Shown in pieces: positions 24,378-32,919 of a DNA stretch of 41,449 bases. The translations under genes and the position numbers were made by a program. The notes under the pieces are model-generated. The model worked only from the letters and a program-made list of their open reading frames with translations. It did no database searches and was not told the origin of the DNA. The first letter of the stretch is position 1. Each line of letters starts with the position of its first letter. The DNA comes from Klebsiella pneumoniae (GTDB taxonomy: Bacteria > Pseudomonadota > Gammaproteobacteria > Burkholderiales > UBA3065). Location: the NCBI GenBank assembly GCA_945897555.1, contig CAMDGF010000004.1, forward strand, positions 1-41,449. Reading direction: 5' to 3'.

Positions 24378-25661
24378 GTGACCATGGATCCCCGCAGCCT
24401 CCTCATCGATTCCTACAAAGCCGCGGTGGCTGCGGTCGATCCGCTGGTCATCTTGCCGCAGCACCTGCCCGAGCCGCCCAAGGGGCGCACCCTGGTGATC
24501 GGTGCCGGCAAGGCGGCCGCCTCGATGGCCGCGGCGGTCGAGCACCACTGGCCAGCCGACGCGCCACTTGAGGGCGTGGTCATCACCCGCTACGAGCACG
24601 GCATGCCGACCCACCGCATCCGCGTGGTGGAGGCTGGCCATCCGGTGCCGGACGAGAACGGCGAGGCGGCTGCGCGCGAGATCCTCGCCGCGGTGCAGAC
24701 GCTCGGCCCGGACGACCTGCTGCTGGCGCTGGTGTCGGGTGGTGGCTCGAGCCTGCTCAGCCTGCCGGTCGAAGGCATCTCGATGGCCGAGCTCAAGCAG
24801 GTCACCAAGGACTTGCTCAAGAGCGGTGCGCCGATCCAGGACATGAACACGGTCCGCAAGCATCTCTCGCTGATCCAGGGCGGTCGCCTCACCGCCGCCT
24901 GCAAGGCGCAGGTGCTGGCATTGGTCATCTCGGATGTCACCGGCGACGAGGCCACGCACATCGCGTCCGGCCCCTGTGCGCCGGACCCCACCACCTATGC
25001 CGATGCCGTGGCCATCCTCAAGCGCTGGGAGGTCACACCCCCGGCCAGCGTCGCCAAGGTGCTGGACGAGGGCGTGCGCGGCATCCGCGCCGAGACGCCC
25101 AAGCCGGGCGACCCGGTGTTCGCGCGCTGCGAGAACCGCGTCATCGGCACTGCCACCGGCATGCTCACTGCGGCCGCCGACTTCTTTGCCGTGCACGGCA
25201 TCGCCAGCGCGGTGCTGGGCGACTCGGTGACCGGCGAGGCGCGCGAGGTGGCCAAGGTCTATGGCGCGCTCGCCCGCGAGGTCCGCACCCACCAGCGCCC
25301 GTTCAAGGCGCCGATCGCGCTGATCAGTGGTGGCGAGTGCACCGTGACGGTCCGCGGCAACGGCCGCGGCGGCCGCTGCGCCGAGTTCCTCATGTCGCTC
25401 TGCATCGACCTCGATGGCACCCCCGATATGTATGCGCTCGCTGCCGATACCGACGGCATCGATGGCTCCGAGGACAACGCGGGTGCCTATCTGGGCCCGG
25501 ACAGCCTCTCCCGCGCGTCGGCCAAGGGCCTGCCAAAGGCGCTCGCCTTCCTCGAGAACAACGATGCCTACTCGTTCTTCGAGGCGCTCGATGACCTCAT
25601 CGTCACCGGCCCCACGCGCACCAATGTGAACGACTACCGGGTCATCCTGTTGACCCGCTGA
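24378..25661 (+). CDS. gckA: Glycerate 2-kinase (MOFRL family)
   Basis: The 427-residue protein starts at a GTG (an ATG two codons later is an alternative). It has VIGAGKAAASMAAA, LLALVSGGGSSLLSLP, RKHLSLIQGGRL, VISDVTGDEATHIASGPCAPDPTT and ISGGECTVTVRGNGRGGRCAE, all marks of the GckA/TtuD MOFRL family. In the serine cycle this enzyme makes 2-phosphoglycerate from glycerate, feeding enolase. In Methylobacterium extorquens gck is not part of the sga-mclA run; here it is placed between fchA and ftfL. Confidence 0.94.
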   Translation: MTMDPRSLLIDSYKAAVAAVDPLVILPQHLPEPPKGRTLVIGAGKAAASMAAAVEHHWPADAPLEGVVITRYEHGMPTHRIRVVEAGHPVPDENGEAAAREILAAVQTLGPDDLLLALVSGGGSSLLSLPVEGISMAELKQVTKDLLKSGAPIQDMNTVRKHLSLIQGGRLTAACKAQVLALVISDVTGDEATHIASGPCAPDPTTYADAVAILKRWEVTPPASVAKVLDEGVRGIRAETPKPGDPVFARCENRVIGTATGMLTAAADFFAVHGIASAVLGDSVTGEAREVAKVYGALAREVRTHQRPFKAPIALISGGECTVTVRGNGRGGRCAEFLMSLCIDLDGTPDMYALAADTDGIDGSEDNAGAYLGPDSLSRASAKGLPKALAFLENNDAYSFFEALDDLIVTGPTRTNVNDYRVILLTR

Positions 25662-25775
25662 AAGGGCAGGGAAGGCAGCGGCAGCGCCGGCAGGCGCACC
25701 GCTGTAGCAAGGTGGTACCGATACCGCGCCGCTACGGGGGCGCAGACAGAAAACCAGAGACTGAAGGAGACGGGC

Positions 25776-27446
25776 ATGGCCAGCGATATCGAGATCGCAC
25801 AGAAAGCAACGATGAAGCGCATCACCGAGGTGGCCGCCAAACTCGGCATCGCGGATGAGCACCTCGAGCCTTACGGCCACTACAAGGCCAAGGTCTCGCT
25901 GGACTACGTCGATAGCCTCAAGGGCAAGCCCGACGGCAAGCTCGTCCTCGTCACCGCCATCAGCCCGACGCCGGCCGGCGAAGGCAAGACCACCACCACC
26001 GTGGGTCTGGGCGACGCACTCAACCGCATCGGCAAGAAGACCGTGATCTGCCTGCGCGAGCCTTCGCTGGGCCCGGTGTTCGGCGTGAAGGGCGGCGCGG
26101 CGGGTGGCGGCTATGCCCAGATCGTGCCGATGGAGGACATCAACCTTCACTTCACCGGCGACTTCTCGGCCATCGCGCTCGCCAACAACCTGTTGTCGGC
26201 GATGATCGACAACCACATCAACCACGGCAACCAACTCGACATCGACCCGCGCCGCATCACCTGGAAGCGCGTCGTCGACATGAACGACCGTGCCCTGCGC
26301 GACATCGTCATCGGCATCGGCGGCACGGCCAATGGTTACGTGCGTCAAGATGGCTTCGACATCGTCGTGGCATCGGAGGTGATGGCGATCTTCTGTCTGG
26401 CCACCAGCGTCAAGGACCTGAAGAATCGCCTCGGCGACATCGTCATCGGCTACACCCGCGACCAGAAGCCGGTCCATGCGCGCGACCTCAACGCCCACGG
26501 CGCCATGACCGTGCTGCTCAAGGACGCGCTCAAGCCCAACCTGGTGCAGACGCTCGAGAACAACCCGGCCTTCGTGCACGGCGGCCCGTTCGCCAACATC
26601 GCCCACGGCTGCAACTCGGTCATCGCCACCCAGAGTGCGTTGAAGCTCGGCGAATATGTGGTCACCGAGGCTGGCTTCGGGGCCGACCTCGGCGCCGAGA
26701 AGTTCCTCGACATCAAGTGCCGCAAGACCGGCCTCATGCCCTCGGCGTGTGTGGTGGTGGCTACCGTCCGCGCGCTCAAGTACCACGGTGGCAAGGATGT
26801 GAAGGCGCTCAACACCGAGGACCTCGACGCGCTGGGCAAGGGCCTGGTCAACCTCGAGCGCCATGTCCACAACGTCACCACCCACTACGGCCTGCCGTGC
26901 GTGGTCTCCATCAACCGCTTCACCTTCGACACCGACGCCGAGATCGCCATGGTCACCGAGCGCATGAAGGCGCTGGGTGCCAATGTGGTGCTGGCCGAAC
27001 ACTGGGCCAAGGGGGGTGCCGGTGCCGAGGCGCTGGCGCACGAGGTGGTGCGTCTGGCCGAGGGTGCGAGCGCCCCGACCTTCGTCTACGAAGACAGCGA
27101 CAGCCTCTGGGACAAGATGAAGAAGGTCGCCACCAAGATCTACGGTGCCGCAGACATCAGCGCCCCGGCCAAGGTCAAGGCGCAGATCCAGGCCTGGCAG
27201 GACGCCGGCTACGGCAGCTACCCGATCTGTGTGGCCAAGACGCAGAGCTCGTTCAGCACTGACGCCACGGTGCGCGGTGCGCCGAGCGGCCACGTGGTCA
27301 ACATCCGCGAGGTGCGGCTGGCCGCTGGCGCGCAGTTCATCGTCATGATCTGCGGCGACATCATGACCATGCCGGGCCTGCCCAAGGTGCCCAGCGCCGA
27401 GAAGATCGACATCGACGACGACGGCAAGGTGGTCGGCTTGTTCTGA
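25776..27446 (+). CDS. ftfL: Formate-tetrahydrofolate ligase
   Basis: The 556-residue protein has the family's ATP-binding loop [18 protein letters not shown] (about 65-82), [33 protein letters not shown] and [13 protein letters not shown]. It ends at [16 protein letters not shown]. It matches the 557-residue methylotroph FtfL. It forms 10-formyl-H4F from formate and ATP, the gate by which formate carbon enters assimilation. A 114-bp gap with small hairpins separates it from gck; AAGGAG lies before the ATG. A separate promoter in that gap is possible but not evident. Confidence 0.97.
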   Translation: MASDIEIAQKATMKRITEVAAKLGIADEHLEPYGHYKAKVSLDYVDSLKGKPDGKLVLVTAISPTPAGEGKTTTTVGLGDALNRIGKKTVICLREPSLGPVFGVKGGAAGGGYAQIVPMEDINLHFTGDFSAIALANNLLSAMIDNHINHGNQLDIDPRRITWKRVVDMNDRALRDIVIGIGGTANGYVRQDGFDIVVASEVMAIFCLATSVKDLKNRLGDIVIGYTRDQKPVHARDLNAHGAMTVLLKDALKPNLVQTLENNPAFVHGGPFANIAHGCNSVIATQSALKLGEYVVTEAGFGADLGAEKFLDIKCRKTGLMPSACVVVATVRALKYHGGKDVKALNTEDLDALGKGLVNLERHVHNVTTHYGLPCVVSINRFTFDTDAEIAMVTERMKALGANVVLAEHWAKGGAGAEALAHEVVRLAEGASAPTFVYEDSDSLWDKMKKVATKIYGAADISAPAKVKAQIQAWQDAGYGSYPICVAKTQSSFSTDATVRGAPSGHVVNIREVRLAAGAQFIVMICGDIMTMPGLPKVPSAEKIDIDDDGKVVGLF

Positions 27447-27476
27447 GGCCACCCCGTCACTCTTCCGGGCAGAAAG

Positions 27477-27494
27477 CGGGCGCAACGACGCCCG
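27477..27494 (+). other. Intercistronic hairpin between ftfL and mtkA
   Basis: CGGGCG (27477-27482) pairs with CGCCCG (27489-27494) around a 6-base loop; no T-run follows. It is the third hairpin between genes of this run. Confidence 0.4.
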
Positions 27495-27552
27495 ACCGCC
27501 GGCCCCGGGTTGTTTTGGACCCGCAGATTTTTTGTTTGAAGGAGAGAAGCAA

Positions 27553-28731
27553 GTGGATATCCACGAGTATCAGGCCAAGGAGATCCTGGCCAAGTATGGC
27601 GTCGCGGTGCAGCCGGGCCGCGTGGCCTACACCCCCGAGCAGGCAGCCTTTGCTGCCACCGAACTCGGTGGCTGGCACTGGGCGGTCAAGGCGCAGATCC
27701 ACTCGGGCGCGCGCGGCAAGGCCGGCGGCGTCAAGCTGTGCAAGACCTACCATGATGTGCAGGAAGCCGCTGCCGGCATGATCGGCAAGCGCCTGGTCAC
27801 ACACCAGACCGGCCCCGAGGGCAAGCTCTGCGAGCGCGTCTACATCGAGGTCGCCGAGGCCTTCGAAAAGGAGCTCTACCTGGGCTTCGTGCTCGACCGC
27901 AAGGCCGAGCGCATCCGCGTCATCGCCAGCGCCGAAGGCGGCATGGAGATCGAGGAACTGGCCCAGACTGCACCGGAAAAGATCCTGCAGATCATCGTTG
28001 AGCCGGCAGTCGGCTTGCAGCCCTTCCAGGCCCGCGAGCTGGCCTTCGGCATGGGTCTGAACATCAAGCAGGTGCAGCGCGCGGTGTCGATCATCATGGG
28101 CTGCTATCGCGCCTTCCGCGAGAAGGACGCGACCATGCTCGAGATCAACCCGATGGTCGTCACCAAGGACGAACGTGTCATCGCTCTCGACGCCAAGATG
28201 AGCTTCGACGACAACGCCATGTTCCGTCTGCCGGACATCTCGGAGATGCGCGATCTGGCTCAGGAAGACCCGCGCGAGGCCGAAGCCAGCCAGCACAACC
28301 TGAACTACGTCGGCCTCGAAGGCGACATCGGCTGCATCATCAACGGCGCCGGTCTGGCCATGGCCACCATGGACACCATCAAGTACGCCGGCGGTGAGCC
28401 TGCCAACTTCCTCGACGTCGGCGGTGGCGCCAGCCCCGAGCGCGTCGCGGTGGCGTTCAAGCTGGTGCTCTCCGACCCGAACGTGTCGGCCATCCTGGTC
28501 AACATCTTCGCCGGTATCAACCGCTGCGACTGGATCGCCGAGGGTGTGGTGGCTGCGGCCAAGGACCTCAAGGTGCCGCTGATCGTGCGCCTGGTCGGTA
28601 CCAACTACATCGAGGGCCGCAAGATCGTTGAGAACTCGGGCCTGCCCATCATTGGCGCGGAGACTCTGCTCGAAGCCTGCGAAAAGGCCGTGGCTGCGGC
28701 GAAAGAACACCGCGCCAAGGCCGGCAAGTGA
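27553..28731 (+). CDS. mtkA: Malate-CoA ligase (malate thiokinase) beta subunit
   Basis: The 392-residue protein starts at a GTG ([17 protein letters not shown]) with GGAGAG upstream. It is an ATP-grasp subunit like SucC, with [36 protein letters not shown], and [14 protein letters not shown] with [15 protein letters not shown] near the C-terminus. The length and wording fit MtkA (390 residues in Methylobacterium). Together with MtkB it makes malyl-CoA from malate, CoA and ATP. Succinyl-CoA synthetase is the alternative by family, but the mclA and hprA context makes malate thiokinase far more likely. mtkB follows after 25 bp. Confidence 0.94.
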   Translation: MDIHEYQAKEILAKYGVAVQPGRVAYTPEQAAFAATELGGWHWAVKAQIHSGARGKAGGVKLCKTYHDVQEAAAGMIGKRLVTHQTGPEGKLCERVYIEVAEAFEKELYLGFVLDRKAERIRVIASAEGGMEIEELAQTAPEKILQIIVEPAVGLQPFQARELAFGMGLNIKQVQRAVSIIMGCYRAFREKDATMLEINPMVVTKDERVIALDAKMSFDDNAMFRLPDISEMRDLAQEDPREAEASQHNLNYVGLEGDIGCIINGAGLAMATMDTIKYAGGEPANFLDVGGGASPERVAVAFKLVLSDPNVSAILVNIFAGINRCDWIAEGVVAAAKDLKVPLIVRLVGTNYIEGRKIVENSGLPIIGAETLLEACEKAVAAAKEHRAKAGK

Positions 28732-28756
28732 TCACCGGACCTGAGAGGACACAGAT

Positions 28757-29650
28757 ATGAGCATCCTGATTGACGAAAAGACCCCGGTGATCGTGCAAGG
28801 CTTCACCGGCGACAAGGCGACCTTCCACGCGAAGGAGATGATCGAGTACGGCACCCACGTGGTGGGCGGCGTGACTCCGGGCAAGGGTGGCCAGAAGCAC
28901 CTCGACCGCCCGGTGTTCAACACCGTCAAGGCCGCGGTGGATGCCACCGGCGCTCGCGCCAGCCTGGCCTTCGTGCCGCCGCCGTTCGCTGCAGACGCGC
29001 TGATGGAAGCCGCCGACGCCGGCCTCGAACTGGTGTGCATCATCACCGACGGCATCCCCGCCCAGGACATGATGCGCGTCAAGCGCTACCTGATGCGCTA
29101 TCCCAAAGAGAAGCGCACCACCATCGTCGGCCCCAATTGCGCTGGCATCATCTCGGCCGGCAAGGCCATGCTCGGCATCATGCCGGGCCACATCTACAAG
29201 CGTGGCAGTATCGGCATCGTCTCGCGTTCGGGCACCTTGGGCTACGAGGCTGCCGAGCAGCTGCGTGATGTGGGTCTGGGTGTCACCACCTCGGTGGGCA
29301 TCGGTGGTGACCCGATCAACGGCTCGAGCTTCCTCGACCACCTCATCCGTTTCGAGAACGACCCGGAGACCGAGGCTGTGATCATGATCGGCGAGATCGG
29401 TGGCCCGCAGGAAGCCGAAGCCGCCGAATGGGTCAGCAAGAACATGAGCAAGCCAGTGGTCGGTTACGTGGCCGGTCTGACTGCACCGAAGGGCCGCCGC
29501 ATGGGCCACGCCGGCGCCATCATCTCGGCCTCGGGCGACTCGGCAGCTGAAAAGTCGGAGATCATGAAGTCCTTCGGTCTGCTGGTCGCGCCGAGCGCCA
29601 ACGACTTCGGCAAGACCGTGCTCGAGGCACTCAAGCGCAAGGCGGCGTGA
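28757..29650 (+). CDS. mtkB: Malate-CoA ligase (malate thiokinase) alpha subunit
   Basis: The 297-residue protein resembles SucD. It has VIVQGFTGDKATFHAKEM (CoA-binding Rossmann), GGVTPGKGGQKHL, TIVGPNCAGIISAGKA, GIVSRSGTLGYEAAEQL and the phospho-histidine H251 in RMGHAGAIIS. It forms the catalytic complex with MtkA. It is followed by a strong terminator rather than the ppc gene found at this place in Methylobacterium extorquens, so it closes the long transcript. Confidence 0.94.
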   Translation: MSILIDEKTPVIVQGFTGDKATFHAKEMIEYGTHVVGGVTPGKGGQKHLDRPVFNTVKAAVDATGARASLAFVPPPFAADALMEAADAGLELVCIITDGIPAQDMMRVKRYLMRYPKEKRTTIVGPNCAGIISAGKAMLGIMPGHIYKRGSIGIVSRSGTLGYEAAEQLRDVGLGVTTSVGIGGDPINGSSFLDHLIRFENDPETEAVIMIGEIGGPQEAEAAEWVSKNMSKPVVGYVAGLTAPKGRRMGHAGAIISASGDSAAEKSEIMKSFGLLVAPSANDFGKTVLEALKRKAA

Positions 29651-29664
29651 GTCGCTGAGCGGGA

Positions 29665-29686
29665 GGGGGGCAGCAGCCCCCCTTTT
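29665..29686 (+). terminator. Rho-independent terminator after mtkB
   Basis: GGGGGGC (29665-29671) pairs perfectly with GCCCCCC (29676-29682) around AGCA and is followed by TTTT. It ends the sga-to-mtkB transcript. Confidence 0.85.
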
Positions 29687-29712
29687 CATTCGCACATTCG
29701 ATTACGTATAAA
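29685..29712 (+). promoter_or_regulatory. Candidate promoter of mclA
   Basis: TTCATT (29685-29690) and TATAAA (29707-29712) with a 16-bp spacer lie between the mtkB terminator and mclA, in an AT-rich patch. The -35 is weak. A promoter is required here if the terminator is efficient. Confidence 0.5.
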
Positions 29713-29786
29713 GGCGTGCTGGCTACCGGTCAGTCCGCCAATCACCCGCCGGGCCGCTGGGTCCGGTGCATCGTCAGGAGATACAC

Positions 29787-30761
29787 ATGAGTTTCTACGC
29801 CGTTGAACAGGCCACGCCGCGCCTGCACCGCTCCGAGCTGGCTGTGCCGGGCTCCAACCCGGGCATGTTCGAGAAGGCCGCCGCCAGCAAGGCTGACGTC
29901 GTCTTCCTCGACTGTGAGGACGCCGTTGCGCCGGACGACAAGGAGCAGGCCCGCAAGAACATCATCCAGGGCCTCAACGACATCGACTGGGGCAACAAGA
30001 CCATGATGGTCCGCATCAATGGTCTGGACACCCACTACATGTACCGCGACGTGGTCGACATCGTCGAAGCCTGCCCGCGCCTCGACATGATCCTCATTCC
30101 CAAGGTCGGTGTGCCGCAGGACGTCTACGCCATCGACATGATGGTCACCCAGATCGAGACCGCCAAGAAGCGCACCAAGCGCATCGGCTTCGAGGTGCTG
30201 ATCGAGACCGCGCTGGGCATGGCCAACGTCGAAGCCATCGCCCAGTCGAGCAAGCGCCTGGAGGCCATGAGCTTCGGCGTGGCCGACTACGCCGCCTCGA
30301 CCCGCGCCCGCACCACCGTGATCGGTGGCGTGAACAAGGACAGCGTGGTGCTCACCGACAAGGACGAGCACGGCAAGCGCGACGCCTTCTGGACCGACCC
30401 TTGGCACGCCGCGCAGACCCGCATGATGGTGGCATGTCGCGCCTACGGCCTGCGCCCGATCGACGGCCCGTTTGGCGATTTCGGCGATACCGATGGCTAC
30501 ATCTCGGCCGCCAATCGTTGCGCCGTGCTGGGTTATGAGGGCAAGTGGGCGATCCATCCCAGCCAGATCGAACTGGCCAACCAGGTCTTCACGCCTTCGG
30601 AGGCCGAGGTCAACAAGGCGCGTCGTATCATCGACGCCATGGCGCAGGCCGCCAAGGAAGGCAAGGGTGCGGTGTCGCTCGATGGCCGTCTCATCGACAT
30701 CGCCTCGATCCGCATGGCCGAGGCGCTGATCGCCAAGGCCGACCAGATCGCCGCCAACTGA
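29787..30761 (+). CDS. mclA: L-malyl-CoA/beta-methylmalyl-CoA lyase
   Basis: The 324-residue protein has exactly the length of Methylobacterium MclA and starts ATPRLHRSELAVPGSNP. It shows the metal site FLDCEDAVAPDDKEQARKN, MMVRINGLDTHYMYRDVVD, GFEVLIETALGMANVEAIA and SFGVADYAASTRAR, and ends with AVSLDGRLIDIASIRMAEA. CAGGAG lies before the ATG. It cleaves malyl-CoA to acetyl-CoA and glyoxylate, closing the assimilation half of the cycle. It is transcribed separately from mtkB and ends at a bidirectional terminator. Confidence 0.96.
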   Translation: MSFYAVEQATPRLHRSELAVPGSNPGMFEKAAASKADVVFLDCEDAVAPDDKEQARKNIIQGLNDIDWGNKTMMVRINGLDTHYMYRDVVDIVEACPRLDMILIPKVGVPQDVYAIDMMVTQIETAKKRTKRIGFEVLIETALGMANVEAIAQSSKRLEAMSFGVADYAASTRARTTVIGGVNKDSVVLTDKDEHGKRDAFWTDPWHAAQTRMMVACRAYGLRPIDGPFGDFGDTDGYISAANRCAVLGYEGKWAIHPSQIELANQVFTPSEAEVNKARRIIDAMAQAAKEGKGAVSLDGRLIDIASIRMAEALIAKADQIAAN

Positions 30762-30839
30762 GCTTCACGGCTGATCCCACCGGGGGTGCGACAGGGTCGT
30801 GCCCGCCCCGGCGGATGAGAGTCACCGCTACAAGCAATA

Positions 30840-30871
30840 GCAAAAGGCCTGCGCGAGCGGGCCTTTTGCGT
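30840..30871. terminator. Bidirectional terminator between mclA and the MarR-like gene
   Basis: GCAAAAGGCC (30840-30849) and GGCCTTTTGC (30860-30869) form a perfect 10-bp stem. The T-run on the plus strand serves mclA and the A-run (T on the minus strand) serves the convergent regulator gene ending at 30912. Confidence 0.85.
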
Positions 30872-30911
30872 TCAGTGCCCGGCAATCATGTCCAGGCGTA
30901 TCGGTACGACT

Positions 30912-31241
30912 TCAGCGACCGACCGCCTGCAGCAGCAGGTCTTCGCGTTCAGCCAGTCGGGCGATGCCCTTGGCTGTCAGCGAGACGATGCTCGTCCGGC
31001 GGTCCTCCCCCGGGTTGATCGCCACCAGGTCTTCGCTCGTCATGCGACGCAGGTACTTGGTGAGTGTCTGCAGGGTGCCGAAGCTCTCTTGCTTGACCAG
31101 GTCGGTCATGTTGATCTGGCGCTTGGCTTGGCTGGTCTCATAGAGGTAAGCCAGCAGGTCGTCGACGCGACGAGCATCGTGATCGTCTCTGTGCACGGCG
31201 CGCATCGAGGCGAGGAAGTGAACATAGGAAAAATCTTGCAT
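30912..31241 (-). CDS. Small MarR-like winged-helix regulator
   Basis: The 109-residue protein has one winged helix-turn-helix: RQINMTDLVKQESFGTLQTLTKYLRRM as the recognition region near 42-68, then the MarR wing signature EDRRTSIVSLTAKG near 79-92. The usual long N- and C-terminal dimer helices are short, so it is a compact member. The ATG at 31241 is chosen because a good minus-strand promoter (31279-31307) starts transcription downstream of the only earlier candidate start, a TTG at 31307. It lies convergent to mclA at the end of the serine-cycle block. The shared TGCATAAATC word suggests it regulates glyA and itself. The ligand is unknown. Confidence 0.8.
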   Translation of the reverse strand: MQDFSYVHFLASMRAVHRDDHDARRVDDLLAYLYETSQAKRQINMTDLVKQESFGTLQTLTKYLRRMTSEDLVAINPGEDRRTSIVSLTAKGIARLAEREDLLLQAVGR

Positions 31242-31260
31242 AAATCGATTCTTTATGTAA
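31236..31260. promoter_or_regulatory. Inverted repeat over the start of the MarR-like gene (candidate autoregulatory operator)
   Basis: The arms TTGCATAAA (31236-31244) and TTTATGTAA (31252-31260) are inverted repeats with eight of nine positions matching and a 7-base spacer. The site covers the start codon and lies just downstream of the predicted transcription start, a position suited to repression. It contains TGCATAAATC, repeated upstream of glyA. Confidence 0.55.
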
Positions 31261-31278
31261 AGGAATGTTGACACCACG

Positions 31279-31307
31279 ATTAAAGCACTCCAAGAATATG
31301 TGTGCAA
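31279..31307 (-). promoter_or_regulatory. Sigma-70-like promoter of the MarR-like gene
   Basis: On the minus strand TTGCAC (31307-31302) and TTTAAT (31284-31279) are separated by exactly 17 bp, five of six matches in each hexamer. Transcription would begin near 31272. Confidence 0.65.
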
Positions 31308-31366
31308 TTGGATTCCTTGCCTTGCGCACGAACAAGCAGAGCGTGCTTATTTTGTGCCGGGATTGC

Positions 31367-32176
31367 TTAGCGGAAACGGTTCTTCATGTTGCGCAACTCG
31401 GCGAATACCTCGACGGGTGAGTCGAGGCGGCGACCCGCGGATGTTTCGGCAAAAGAGTGCAACTTTGGCGCGTCGCAACGCAAGAACGGGTTGATCGAGC
31501 GCTCGTCGCCGAGACGCGTCGGTACGGTCGGCTGGCCGGCTGCACGCAAGCCCTCGACTTCGGCGCGTCGCGCCAGCAGGGCGGGGTTGTGTGCATCGAC
31601 GGTGAGTGCGAAGCGGATGTTGGCGGCGGTGTATTCGTGCGTGCAATACACCAGCGTGTCCGCCGGCAGCGCCGCGAGCCGCTGCAAGGAGGCATACATC
31701 ACCGCCGCTGGCTGGTCGATGCGGCCGCAACCGCAGGCGAACAAGGTATCGCCGCAGAACAGCCGGTTTTGCCCATAATAGGCCACATGACCCACGGTAT
31801 GACCCGGCACGTCGAGGACCTCCAGCGTCAGCCCAGGCGCTGGCAAGCGCACGCGGCTGCCGTCGCCCACGGCGTGACTCAGCGCGGGTACGGGTTCGCG
31901 CGCGGGGCCGTAGACCGGGATGTCGCGGCTGGCCGTCAGTGCCACGATGCCGCCGACATGGTCGGCGTGGCTGTGCGTCACCAGGATCGCACGCAGGGTC
32001 AGGTCGAGTTGCGCCAGTGCAGCCTCCACCGGGCCGGCGTCACCGGGGTCCACCACCACCGCATCTTGGCGGTCGTGGATCAGCCACAGGTAGTTGTCCG
32101 CAAAGGCAGGAATGGCTGTCACCGTCAGGCCATCGTCCGGGCTCTGAGCGGGCATGGCTGGGTCGGTGTGTCGCAT
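31367..32176 (-). CDS. gloB: Hydroxyacylglutathione hydrolase (glyoxalase II)
   Basis: This 269-residue metallo-beta-lactamase-fold enzyme has the dinuclear site THSHADH (67-73), then VPGHTVGHVAYY, LFCGDTLFACGCGR and YCTHEYTAANIRFA. The C-terminal substrate domain (NPFLRCD) is typical of GloB (251 residues in E. coli). An ATG at 32155 would shorten it by seven residues. It hydrolyses S-lactoylglutathione to lactate and glutathione. It is divergent from the methyltransferase gene with only 17 bp between them, an arrangement conserved in beta- and gammaproteobacteria. Confidence 0.95.
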   Translation of the reverse strand: MRHTDPAMPAQSPDDGLTVTAIPAFADNYLWLIHDRQDAVVVDPGDAGPVEAALAQLDLTLRAILVTHSHADHVGGIVALTASRDIPVYGPAREPVPALSHAVGDGSRVRLPAPGLTLEVLDVPGHTVGHVAYYGQNRLFCGDTLFACGCGRIDQPAAVMYASLQRLAALPADTLVYCTHEYTAANIRFALTVDAHNPALLARRAEVEGLRAAGQPTVPTRLGDERSINPFLRCDAPKLHSFAETSAGRRLDSPVEVFAELRNMKNRFR

Positions 32177-32193
32177 GAACGTGAGAGTAGCGC

Positions 32194-32919
32194 ATGAACA
32201 CAGCCGCGGCCGCCCGCGAGTGGTGGAGCACCACGCTCGGCGAACATCTGTTGGCGCAGGAGCAGGATCTGCTCGACCCGGTGGTGCACGACGTGTTCGG
32301 CTATCACGCGGTCCAACTCGGTCTCAGCGGCATCGACCTGCTGCGCGAGAGCCGTATCCGCAGCCGCGCCATCGTTGCCGTGGACGGCGGCGACCTGCTG
32401 GCGCGGCCCGAGCAGCTTCCACTCGCCGACCGCAGCGTCGATCTGCTGTTGCTGCCGCATGTGCTCGAGTTCGCGGGCAATCCACACGCGGTGTTGCGGG
32501 AGGCTGACCGCGTGCTGATGCCGGAGGGGCGGCTGATCATCCTTGGCTTCAACCCGCTGAGTCTGTGGGGGCTGCGCCACTTTGCCGGAGGCGGGTACCC
32601 GTGGGCGGGACGCTTTATCCCGGTGCCGCGTCTGCACGATTGGCTGCAACTGCTGGACCTTGATACGCGCGGCGGTCGATACACCGCCTATGCGCCGCCG
32701 CTGGCCAGCCCGTCGGCGCGCATGCGCTGGGCCTTCATGGAGAAGGCCGGTGATCGCTGGTGGCCGATGGCCGGCGGTGTCTACATGTTGCAGGCCGTCA
32801 AGCGCGTACGCGGGCTGCGGGTCTTGCAGGCGCAGCCGTCGCGCCGGCCGGTGGCCAAGCCGGTGCTGGTCGCCACCGGTCGCAGCCAGCGCCATCTGCG
32901 GGTGGTCGAGCGTGAGTGA
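32194..32919 (+). CDS. Class I SAM-dependent methyltransferase-like protein
   Basis: The 241-residue protein has a Methyltransf_11-type core: [54 protein letters not shown]. The usual glycine-rich motif I is poorly kept ([17 protein letters not shown] follows RSRAI), so SAM binding is not certain. Homologues sit between gloB and rnhA in many proteobacteria with no established substrate. The stop overlaps the first rnhA start candidate. Confidence 0.8.
   Translation: MNTAAAAREWWSTTLGEHLLAQEQDLLDPVVHDVFGYHAVQLGLSGIDLLRESRIRSRAIVAVDGGDLLARPEQLPLADRSVDLLLLPHVLEFAGNPHAVLREADRVLMPEGRLIILGFNPLSLWGLRHFAGGGYPWAGRFIPVPRLHDWLQLLDLDTRGGRYTAYAPPLASPSARMRWAFMEKAGDRWWPMAGGVYMLQAVKRVRGLRVLQAQPSRRPVAKPVLVATGRSQRHLRVVERE

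Noticed and set aside
24255-27485. Very long minus-strand open frame (over 1000 codons) opposite gck and ftfL
   Set aside because: It lies antisense to two strongly recognised genes, has a low-complexity His/Asp/Val/Leu-rich composition typical of the reverse frame of GC-rich genes, and shows no domain.
27477-27494. Terminator between ftfL and mtkA
   Set aside because: The hairpin is real but is followed by ACCGCC rather than T residues, so it was recorded as an intercistronic hairpin only.
27553-29650. Succinyl-CoA synthetase (sucCD) instead of malate thiokinase
   Set aside because: The families are alike, but the placement between ftfL and mclA and the MtkA/MtkB-like lengths and motifs favour malate thiokinase; TCA-cycle neighbours are absent.
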